Positions 15,990 through 22,059 of a DNA stretch of 31,728 nt are shown here, one piece after another. Made by a program: the position numbers and the translations under genes. Every line of letters begins with the position of its first letter. The stretch's first letter is position 1. This DNA comes from CAKRZE01 sp045617585 (GTDB lineage: Bacteria; Bacillota; Clostridia; Oscillospirales; CAG-272), in contig JAZLIW010000026.1 in NCBI GenBank assembly GCA_045617585.1, forward strand, positions 1 through 31,728, read 5' to 3'. The notes under the pieces are model-generated. The model saw only the letters and a list, made by a program, of their open reading frames with translations. It ran no database searches and was not told where the DNA came from.

Positions 15990-16175
15990 ATGAAAGCAAC
16001 CGGAATTGTCAGACGTATCGACGACCTCGGGCGGGTCGTGATCCCGAAGGAGATCCGCCGCACGATGCGGATCAGGGAAGGCGACCCGTCATTGACAACG
16101 TTGACACACAAGCATCAGTTTATCTGTGCGATAGATCGCCTCGAAGGCAGAATCAACATGGGTGACAAGAGGTGA
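15990..16175 (+). pseudogene. Truncated SpoVT/AbrB-type regulator
   Basis: The first 33 residues (MKATGIVRRIDDLGRVVIPK, EIRRTMRIREGDP) are a near-perfect SpoVT/AbrB swapped-hairpin DNA-binding domain. AAAGAAAGG precedes ATG 15990. After REGDP, where homologues continue with LEIF-type sequence and, in SpoVT, a sensor domain, the frame changes abruptly to SLTTLTHKHQF and stops at residue 61. The break near 16089 also marks the change to AT-rich DNA. I read this as a regulator cut by insertion or recombination. A short functional peptide is unlikely because even the domain's last strand is lost. The missing C-terminal part is not in the window. Confidence 0.8.
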
Positions 16176-16230
16176 TCGGTATCCTTGACTTTCATATCTT
16201 TAGAAATTTCGTGAAAACGCGAGAAAATAG

Positions 16231-16273
16231 AAAAAAACAAGGATGCAAAAGCTCGTTGATCCTTTGCACCCTT
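16231..16273 (-). terminator. Terminator of the DUF4417-JAMM cassette
   Basis: On the minus strand AAGGGTGCAAAGG pairs with CTTTTGCATCCTT around a loop and is followed by GTTTTTTT (16238-16231). It lies about 100 bases after the last gene of the cassette. Confidence 0.8.
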
Positions 16274-16374
16274 GAGGTAAAATGATACTCTACTGTATCG
16301 AATGAAATTTCAAAATGCGGTATCGAGATAAGGCGAGGCGAGCAATCGTTCCGTTGTTTTTCACCTCAGTCTTT

Positions 16375-16671
16375 TCAAGCAAATGAAGTTGGTTTTATCG
16401 GGTTTTCCATTCTTTTCCCGTCCGGCGTTTTGTAATCAAGGAATGTAACCATCCTCGTTTCACGGTTTACAGACACCCGAGCAAATACAGTCCACATATT
16501 AGTTTCATTATTGCCCTCAAAGCCAAGGAAAAACTCATATTCGATATCGTCGCTTTCTTCGCTTGGATATGAGTTGCACGAACCCACAAAGTGATCCCTA
16601 AAATACTGAAGACCAAAGAGATCAGCAATAGCAACCCAAGCATCAATTTTTGCTTCTTCAATATTAAGCAT
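16375..16671 (-). CDS. Small acidic protein, possible immunity protein
   Basis: The 98-residue product (MLNIEEAKIDAWVAIADLFG..., then EYEFFLGFEGN and WTVFARVSVNRETRMVTFLDY) looks like a compact alpha/beta protein that I cannot place in a family. ATG 16671 is chosen because GGAGG sits eight bases upstream, inside the last codons of the JAMM gene; a longer start at 16686 lacks a site. A small acidic gene directly after a putative toxin in a mobile cassette is the usual position of an immunity gene, which is the only basis for that suggestion. A terminator follows. Confidence 0.7.
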   Translation of the reverse strand: MLNIEEAKIDAWVAIADLFGLQYFRDHFVGSCNSYPSEESDDIEYEFFLGFEGNNETNMWTVFARVSVNRETRMVTFLDYKTPDGKRMENPIKPTSFA

Positions 16672-16672
16672 G

Positions 16673-17233
16673 TTATTTACCTCCAAAAAGTATTAATAGT
16701 GCTTGACGATGACTTTCGTCAATTGTATTTGACACTGTTCCAGTTGAAATGACTCCGTTTTCATCAAAAGTACTCGTTCTTCCATTTGGAGTAACAATAG
16801 TGCTTACTCTCTGACCGGTACTTTTTCGAAGTGTTTTCATAAGGTTCATATCAGACTGGGATGGAATACAATCGTCATTATGCGGATGGCTATGGAATTC
16901 GAGTCTTCCGGAACCAGACTTTATTTTTGATAACAACGAATCAGGTATGACAGTTCCGGATTTATCCCCTCGAATAATATACGTTTTTCCATCCACAGAA
17001 ACTTTTGCAAATTCCACTCCAGATTCTTTAGACATAATGCTGACGTCTTTCATAGAAAACGAGTCGGCTTCTGCAGTAATATAGTCGCCCTTACTCTTCA
17101 TTTTTGAAAGCGCAGACTTTAGATTATCAGGAATATCAATTCCTCTATCCGCATAGGTTTCTTCTGAAGAATTGCTATTGCCGTATGAAGAACCCAACGT
17201 GTTTCCAAAACCTCCGTGAATTCCTGCTCCCAT
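16673..17233 (-). CDS. JAMM/JAB-motif protein, putative orphan toxin module
   Basis: This 186-residue protein has a Gly/Ser-rich start (MGAGIHGGFGNTLGSSYGNS) and a C-terminal region with RLEFHSHPHNDDCIPSQSD (residues 110-128). That is a JAMM-like metal site: His114-Ser-His116, then Ser125-x-x-Asp128, with eight residues between rather than the common seven. JAMM proteins cleave isopeptide or peptide bonds using zinc, and JAB domains also occur as toxin modules in polymorphic toxins. The ATG overlaps the DUF4417 stop (TAATG) and the next gene starts two bases before this stop, so the three are coupled. No secretion signal is seen. The motif is visible; the toxin role is inferred. Confidence 0.65.
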   Translation of the reverse strand: MGAGIHGGFGNTLGSSYGNSNSSEETYADRGIDIPDNLKSALSKMKSKGDYITAEADSFSMKDVSIMSKESGVEFAKVSVDGKTYIIRGDKSGTVIPDSLLSKIKSGSGRLEFHSHPHNDDCIPSQSDMNLMKTLRKSTGQRVSTIVTPNGRTSTFDENGVISTGTVSNTIDESHRQALLILFGGK

Positions 17234-17901
17234 TAGTCACCCACCGCCTTTCGATGAGTAACCATATAATTACTGTCGAACTGAATGATATGAATTCCAG
17301 TTTTTCGATATTCGTCAAAAACAGCATCGGGAGCGGTACCATATACCACAATGGCTTTCGGATGAAGCTTGTTGACCACGAAAGAAAGACCACGCTCGAA
17401 CTGCGTTCTTTCTGAAACAAGCTTCATGCATCCGTGTGAACCAACCGCAATGGTACTGTTCGGTTCCACTCCGAGGCAACAGAACGAATACGATCTTGCA
17501 TCACCCCATCGGACGTTCGGAATGACTTTTATTCCATTTTTCTGCAGCCAATTTGCAATGGCGTGTCCGCGATATGTGTTCCACTCCTGCATCACCAAAG
17601 GCATATCACGATATAAACTGAAATCCGGGGAGATTACGCCCCTGAACTTTTTTAGAATGGGAAGATATTTGTTCGGATTGTTCCAAATCCTTTCAAAACT
17701 TACATCATCCTCATAAAAGCAGACCCACTGATCGTAGTCGATACAGCTTATCGCTTTGGAAAAAAGAATCACTCTGTTGGGAATATCGGAAGATGCCTTG
17801 ATTATTGGTATCTCAATACGCCCATCGTACTCAGCGTTTTGGACTAAAAACGCATGAAAAACATCTTTACACCCACTTCGGGTGCAGTTTTTTACAGACA
17901 T
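17233..17901 (-). CDS. DUF4417-family protein
   Basis: The 222-residue product (from ATG 17901, seven bases after AAGGAAGAG) matches the DUF4417 pattern: DYDQWVCFYEDDVSFERIW, YLPILKKFRGVISPDFSLYRDMP, WNTYRGHAIANWLQKNG and PNVRWGDARSYSFC, then GSHGCMK. The family is common in phages and integrated elements of Clostridia and its function is unknown. It is the first gene of the cassette that continues with the JAMM protein. AT-rich composition and codon use differ from the left half of the window, supporting transfer. The upstream extension to 17952 (MPARQVSLRAQRRKSRY) is arginine-rich junk-like sequence and was left out. Confidence 0.8.
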   Translation of the reverse strand: MSVKNCTRSGCKDVFHAFLVQNAEYDGRIEIPIIKASSDIPNRVILFSKAISCIDYDQWVCFYEDDVSFERIWNNPNKYLPILKKFRGVISPDFSLYRDMPLVMQEWNTYRGHAIANWLQKNGIKVIPNVRWGDARSYSFCCLGVEPNSTIAVGSHGCMKLVSERTQFERGLSFVVNKLHPKAIVVYGTAPDAVFDEYRKTGIHIIQFDSNYMVTHRKAVGD

Positions 17902-17971
17902 ATATCTGCTCTTCCTTCGCTGTGCCCGCAGCGAAACCTGCCGAGCGGGCAAAAAATATTGCTCGGGTAGG

Positions 17972-18000
17972 TTGACAAAAGGGCAGAAATATGCTATACT
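17972..18000 (+). promoter_or_regulatory. Sigma-A promoter of the candidate small RNA
   Basis: TTGACA (17972-17977) and TATACT (17995-18000) are separated by 17 bases on the plus strand. No plus-strand gene follows. Confidence 0.8.
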
Positions 18001-18035
18001 ATCGATTACCTAAAGGGATATGTACAGCATATTTC
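17986..18035. repeat. 14-bp inverted repeat over the small-RNA promoter
   Basis: GAAATATGCTATAC (17986-17999) and GTACAGCATATTTC (18022-18035) are inverted copies with one mismatch and a 22-base gap. The left arm covers the -10 box, so it could be a repressor operator; an element end is another option. Confidence 0.6.
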
Positions 18036-18087
18036 CGCATCAAACACATTATTGGTTGTTGGCGCAGCCTTTAATGTGTTTTTTGTT
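18007..18087 (+). ncRNA. Candidate small RNA with intrinsic terminator
   Basis: A transcript from the promoter at 17972 would begin near 18007. It would form a small hairpin (GGGATATG/CATATTTCC) and end at a terminator made of AAACACATT (18042-18050) and AATGTGTTT (18073-18081), followed by TTTTTGTTTT. The resulting RNA of about 75-80 bases contains no ribosome site and start pair. It lies in the 227-base gap between the DUF4417 and fic genes, which point the other way. Function unknown. Confidence 0.5.
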
Positions 18088-18128
18088 TTATTACAAGCAA
18101 TGGCATCACCTTCTTTTTGTCGAAGTAT

Positions 18129-19202
18129 TTATACTCCTCTGGCGAGATCAATAACACGGACAAAAAAGAATTTTCTGCCGCGCTTTTTATCATCACCAAG
18201 CAGAATGTGCTCTTTTTCAAGAATGTTCAGATAGCGAACCGCCTGACCGTGAGATACTGCGAGTTTTTCTTCCAAGTAACCCGCCGTCAAAACCGGTTGG
18301 GTGAACAGGCATTCGATGATTGCATCGAATTTCGGGCTATTGATTGATTTCTGAACGGTCTTCTTCGTTTCATTGTAGATTCTGTTCAATGCATCAATAT
18401 ATCCGATGGATTTTGTGGTTTGTATCTGAATCTTTTTCAAAAAGTACTTGATCCATTCGTCGTAAGACTCCGTTCTCGATTTGGTAAGCATATTGTAATA
18501 TACGGATTTGTCAAGACTTATGGCTTCGCTGATATAAAAGAACGGAAAATTGATGACCTGAGCTTTGAACAAATAGAGGCTCACAAGAAGTCTTCCGACA
18601 CGCCCATTGCCGTCGGAAAACGGGTGAATGGACTCAAATTGAGAATGGATGATTGCTGCCTTGATGAGGGGATGAATATCATCGTTTGTGTCGTTCATAA
18701 AAGAAATCAGTTCATCCATATAAGCTTTTGTTTCCGTATGAGAGGGAGGAGTAAAGATTACGGTCCCGACGCTGTTGACAATTCTGTTGTCGGCTTTTTT
18801 GTACGTACCAAGCGTGTCCTCTTTCCCTTTTGCAATCAAGCCGGTCAGCATTATGCTGTGAAGTTTTTGAATAAACTCATGTGTGAAACCATCTGTACGC
18901 AGGTGGTCTGCGCCGAAAACCAATGCCCGTGTATGATTATTGACTTCAATCATAATTCGGGCATCGCCGGATTTCGGCATCACCTCATTTTCGAGAACAT
19001 CGGAGATCGTTGTTTGCGTACCTTCGATATACATTGATGAGATGGCTTCCTTTTTATGAAGCATAGGAATTAATATGCTGTTGAACTGATAGGCATTGAT
19101 TTTGGCTTCAAGGATACCGAGGCTTTTTGAAGTCGAAGCCATATCGTTAATGAAGGCATCTGCATGATAGTCGTGGATGCGTTCGGCTAATGATTGTAAC
19201 AC
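18129..19202 (-). CDS. Fic-domain protein (predicted AMP-transferase)
   Basis: The 357-residue protein has the inhibitory-helix motif SSMYIEG (residues 55-61, Glu60), a Fic_N-type N-terminus, the core motif HPFSDGNGRVGR (193-204, catalytic His193), and a C-terminal winged-helix region (about 285-345, LTAGYLEEKLAVSHGQAVRYLNILEKEHIL). The inhibitory helix upstream of the core makes it a class II Fic, normally auto-inhibited. Such enzymes transfer AMP from ATP to Tyr/Thr hydroxyls of a target protein. The winged helix may bind DNA for self-control. GTG 19202 follows AGGAGG. It is monocistronic with its own strong promoter and belongs to the AT-rich island. Confidence 0.92.
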   Translation of the reverse strand: MLQSLAERIHDYHADAFINDMASTSKSLGILEAKINAYQFNSILIPMLHKKEAISSMYIEGTQTTISDVLENEVMPKSGDARIMIEVNNHTRALVFGADHLRTDGFTHEFIQKLHSIMLTGLIAKGKEDTLGTYKKADNRIVNSVGTVIFTPPSHTETKAYMDELISFMNDTNDDIHPLIKAAIIHSQFESIHPFSDGNGRVGRLLVSLYLFKAQVINFPFFYISEAISLDKSVYYNMLTKSRTESYDEWIKYFLKKIQIQTTKSIGYIDALNRIYNETKKTVQKSINSPKFDAIIECLFTQPVLTAGYLEEKLAVSHGQAVRYLNILEKEHILLGDDKKRGRKFFFVRVIDLARGV

Positions 19203-19234
19203 GGTCAGCGTCCTCCTTCTTTGATTTCATCGAG

Positions 19235-19263
19235 ATTATAGCACAAAAAAACGCTTTTGTCAA
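19235..19263 (-). promoter_or_regulatory. Sigma-A promoter of the fic gene
   Basis: Perfect TTGACA (19263-19258) and TATAAT (19240-19235) lie 17 bases apart on the minus strand, about 30 bases before the GTG. Confidence 0.92.
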
Positions 19264-19458
19264 TATGTAACGTGCACCTTTTTAAAAAAGATGCACGTTA
19301 TATTTCTCGGAAATGTTTTATAGCGCAAGATGCGAAATATTATGTTTGTTAAACGCGTTCTTGCTCTAATAAATGACAGAAATACAATCTTTGTGAAAGA
19401 TACAATACGATGCTCTCGAGCTTTCATTCCCACGATGAATAAATTGAGAATACATTAT

Positions 19459-19614
19459 ATTTGCACGAATCACGGCATTTATTATATAATTGTTTTCACA
19501 TATAACCGATTTATGAGCCTGATTGTAGCGCTGAGGGCATTGGACTGGAAATTACTTTCACAAATACGGGCATTATTGTTATGATTATTTGCACATATTA
19601 AGGGATTGATAACC
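19459..19614. repeat. Tandem degenerate 33-bp direct repeats (five units)
   Basis: Units resembling ATTTGCACGAATCAGGGCAT followed by TTRWTATGTAATT recur at about 19459, 19492, 19521, 19554 and 19587, with offsets of 33, 29, 33 and 33 bases. The best-kept words are TTT(G/T)CAC, GGGCATT and TAATT. The third unit is most decayed. The same unit recurs at 21287. The cluster sits about 275 bases upstream of the AAA/DUF4143 gene. The remaining 19264-19458 and 19615-19815 show no gene I can support, only a protein-like tail near 19683-19755 (FLSAVDELTERMGQIRKL) lacking a start. Confidence 0.65.
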
Positions 19615-19815
19615 TTTGCGGATCGCTTTTGACATATTGCTGAAAGGACGGCGCAAAAGAAAACCGGAGAGGGGGACCTGTTGACACCGTTCGGAAAATT
19701 CCTCTCTGCCGTGGACGAATTGACGGAAAGAATGGGGCAGATCCGGAAATTGTAATTCGAGCAGGGACTGCCCGGATCGGCAGGAAGTCAGTTCAAAAAA
19801 TGATTTTGATTTGAC

Positions 19816-19844
19816 TTGACATTTTTGAAACGAATGGCTATAAT
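19816..19844 (+). promoter_or_regulatory. Sigma-A promoter of the AAA/DUF4143 gene
   Basis: Perfect TTGACA (19816-19821) and TATAAT (19839-19844) are spaced by 17 bases, 42 bases before the ATG. Confidence 0.92.
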
Positions 19845-19886
19845 ATAGTTGTACTATGGATTAGCCAAATATTTGGGGGTGTACGG

Positions 19887-21152
19887 ATGTATTCAATCAA
19901 ACGGCATATTGAACCGATCGTGAAAAAAAGAGCGGAAAATGCCAAGGCAATTCTGCTGACAGGTCCCCGGCAGGTAGGAAAATCGACGTTATTCCGCCAT
20001 TTGTTCTCTGAAGCCAACCAGGTCACGTTTGACGACGATCTTCTGCTCGCGCAGGCAAGTGACGACGTGGGACTGTTTTTACTGAACAATCCCTGCCCGC
20101 TGATGATTGACGAGGTACAGAAATGTCCTTCCGTTTTCAACCGGATCAAAATGGTGTTGGACAATACGGACAAAAACGGGAACTTCTTCTTTACCGGATC
20201 GCAGAAGCTGCAGTTGATGGAATCGGTTTCCGAATCTCTTGCCGGAAGAATATCGGTCATGGAACTGGACGGACTTTCACAAAGAGAAATCTGCGATATT
20301 TCTTTTAATCGCCATTTTGTGCCGACGCCCGAATACATTGCGGAACGTGAAAAACAGCTGAAAAAATATACGGACGATATATGGTCGGTGATCCATCGCG
20401 GCTCCTATCCCGAATTATTCTCCAATCCGGGACGCGAGTGGGTCGATTTTTATCAATCCTACGTCAAAACCTATCTGGAGCGTGACGTCAATCAGCTGAT
20501 CAAAGCGAAGAACCATCTGACGTTCGTGAAGTTTATGACCGCTGTTGCCGCACGCACGGGGCAAATGCTGAATTACGCCAATCTGGCAAGCGAGATCGGA
20601 ATCGGCGAGGTGACGGTCAAGGAATGGATCTCCATTCTTGAAAAAAGCGGTATCGTTTATCTCCTCAAGCCCTTTACGCCGAGCGCGCTTTCCCGCGCTA
20701 TCAAAACGCCGAAAATCTATTTTCGCGATACCGGGCTTTGTTCGTACCTCACGCGCTGGCTGACACCGGAAACCTTAAAAAACGGCGCGATGGCGGGCGC
20801 AATGTTTGAAACGTTCGTAATCAATGAGATTTTGAAATCCTATTCGAACGAGGGTTTGGACTATGACTTCAACGTGTTCTTTTATAACGGAAAAGACCGC
20901 AAGAAGAAACGTGAAAACGGACAGACGGTCGAAGTGGATGGTGAAATCGATCTGATTCTGAGTGAAAATGGAATTCTTTATCCGATCGAGATCAAACTGT
21001 CCGCATCGCCCAAAGCTGATATGGCATCCGAATTTGACGTGCTTGATAAGATCCCCGATCAGATGCGCGGGATGGGAGCGATCCTGTGTCTGTACGACCG
21101 AAAGCTTTATTTGCGGGATAATCTGGTCGTACTGCCAATCGAATATATCTGA
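19887..21152 (+). CDS. AAA ATPase with DUF4143 and PD-(D/E)XK-like C-terminus
   Basis: The 421-residue protein has Walker A GPRQVGKST (residues 26-34), Walker B LMIDEVQK (72-79) and sensor TGSQ. Next comes a DUF4143 region starting near YLERDV, which includes a winged-helix-like LNYANLASEIGIGEVTVKEW and IYFRDTGLCSYL. The end carries GEIDLIL...YPIEIKLS, the Asp and Glu-x-Lys of a PD-(D/E)XK nuclease fold. Such proteins are common, multi-copy and of unknown role in gut anaerobes; ATP-driven DNA handling is a plausible inference. GGGGGTG precedes ATG 19887. It stands alone between its own promoter and terminator, flanked on both sides by the 33-bp repeats. Confidence 0.9.
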   Translation: MYSIKRHIEPIVKKRAENAKAILLTGPRQVGKSTLFRHLFSEANQVTFDDDLLLAQASDDVGLFLLNNPCPLMIDEVQKCPSVFNRIKMVLDNTDKNGNFFFTGSQKLQLMESVSESLAGRISVMELDGLSQREICDISFNRHFVPTPEYIAEREKQLKKYTDDIWSVIHRGSYPELFSNPGREWVDFYQSYVKTYLERDVNQLIKAKNHLTFVKFMTAVAARTGQMLNYANLASEIGIGEVTVKEWISILEKSGIVYLLKPFTPSALSRAIKTPKIYFRDTGLCSYLTRWLTPETLKNGAMAGAMFETFVINEILKSYSNEGLDYDFNVFFYNGKDRKKKRENGQTVEVDGEIDLILSENGILYPIEIKLSASPKADMASEFDVLDKIPDQMRGMGAILCLYDRKLYLRDNLVVLPIEYI

Positions 21153-21180
21153 CGAAAAGACGGACACTTAAAACAGAAGA

Positions 21181-21207
21181 AGGAACTGCCGAGGCGGTTC
21201 CTTTTTT
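21181..21207 (+). terminator. Terminator of the AAA/DUF4143 gene
   Basis: AGGAACTGCC pairs with GGCGGTTCCT (one G-T wobble), followed by TTTTT, 28 bases after the stop. The group II intron stub begins just after it. Confidence 0.85.
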
Positions 21208-21208
21208 G

Positions 21209-21276
21209 GTGCGCCCGCCATGGGTAATAACTTGGTGGTGAAAGTCCACTACGCGCTCGGTAGCAGGAAGCGTTAT
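21209..21276 (+). mobile_element. Group IIC intron 5' stub
   Basis: GTGCGCCCGCCATGGGT at 21209 matches the 5' end of group IIC introns (GUGYGCCCGGCAUGGGU type), followed by GGTGGTGAAAGTCCAC, the domain I stem seen in that class. The similarity ends near 21276, where the 33-bp repeats begin. There is no reverse transcriptase and no domain V, so it is a dead fragment. Its place right after a terminator T tract is the known target preference of class C introns. Confidence 0.75.
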
Positions 21277-21286
21277 CTGATATATT

Positions 21287-21346
21287 ATTTGCACGAATCA
21301 GGGCATTTGATATGTAATTATTTTCACAAATAAGCGATTTATGCAA
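21287..21346. repeat. Second 33-bp direct repeat pair
   Basis: Two units (CAC cores at 21292 and 21325, exactly 33 bases apart) match the cluster at 19459 over most positions. The pair lies about 255 bases upstream of the deleted AAA gene. The rest of 21347-21512 holds no gene I can support. Confidence 0.65.
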
Positions 21347-21512
21347 ATCCAACCTTTCGCCTGCCGGTTTTTCGGCGGCCAACGACCGCTTAGGGAAAGG
21401 GATATTCAAAATGCACTTGGGCGAATTTCTGCTGTATGTGACGCTCCTATATAAAAGAAGGACCAAAGTCGGCGAGGAAAAAATCATTAACAAAAAGCGG
21501 AAGATTATCTCT

Positions 21513-21541
21513 TGACAAGCCCATCCTCGTTTTGTATTATA
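21513..21541 (+). promoter_or_regulatory. Sigma-A promoter of the deleted AAA gene
   Basis: TTGACA (21513-21518) and TATTAT (21536-21541) are spaced by 17 bases, about 60 bases before the ATG. Confidence 0.88.
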
Positions 21542-21601
21542 AATATGGAAAATACAGAAGATACACGCAAAACTGATAGATAAAACAGGGAATGGTACAA
21601 C

Positions 21602-21961
21602 ATGGAACGATTTTTACTCGCGAAACTGAAGGAATGGAAAGAGATGCCGAACCGCAAACCGCTGATCCTGAAAGGAGTACGGCAATGCGGAAAGACCTAT
21701 TTACTCAAGGAATTCGGCAGACGCTTCTACGAGAAGGTCGTTTATATCAACTTTGAGGAAATGGAATCGGTCAGATCCGTTTTCGACAGAGATTACGACG
21801 TCAGAAGGATTCTGTTTGAACTCGGACTGTTTGCCGAATACCGGAAGAAGTATCTGCCGCGCTATGCCGTCAAGACCTCCATGCGTCCCGACACCGATGG
21901 CGAGGATGTACTGAACGTTCCGCTTTATATGATCGGGGCAATGAAAAATCGGATTGTGTAA
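21602..21961 (+). pseudogene. AAA/DUF4143 ATPase with internal deletion
   Basis: The 119-residue frame starts as a normal ATPase (LILKGVRQCGKTYLLKEFG, Walker A at about 25-32, then VVYINFEEMESVRSVFD). Near residue 78 (about 21833) it jumps to the extreme C-terminus of such proteins (YRKKYLPRYAVKTSMR... LNVPLYMIGAM). About 300 residues, including Walker B and the DUF4143 region, are missing while the reading frame is kept. Loss by recombination is the simplest reading. The promoter and start are intact, so a short product may still be made, but it cannot be an ATPase. Confidence 0.82.
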
Positions 21962-22000
21962 AAAACATGAGATGTACCCTTTTTGTCCCATCGGCCGTGT

Positions 22001-22006
22001 TATAAT
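22001..22006 (+). promoter_or_regulatory. Possible -10 box of the cas operon
   Basis: TATAAT lies 54 bases before the cas3 start. No good -35 is found 16-18 bases upstream (CCTTTT at 17), so the promoter is weak or needs an activator. Confidence 0.45.
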
Positions 22007-22059
22007 ACACCTGATGAAACAAAAAGATCGGATCTCATATCCGGAAAGGGAAGAAACCG

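Noticed and set aside
19330..19584. 84-codon plus-strand open frame in the gap before the AAA gene
   Set aside because: It runs through the tandem repeats, lacks a ribosome site and has no family resemblance.
19459..19614. 33-base repeats as a second CRISPR array
   Set aside because: The units are contiguous and degenerate, with no unique spacers between them, so they are tandem repeats.
19664..19760. GGAGAGGGGGACC...TTCCTCTCT region as a second copy of the 15888 terminator
   Set aside because: The arms are only partly complementary, the loop is long and no T tract follows.
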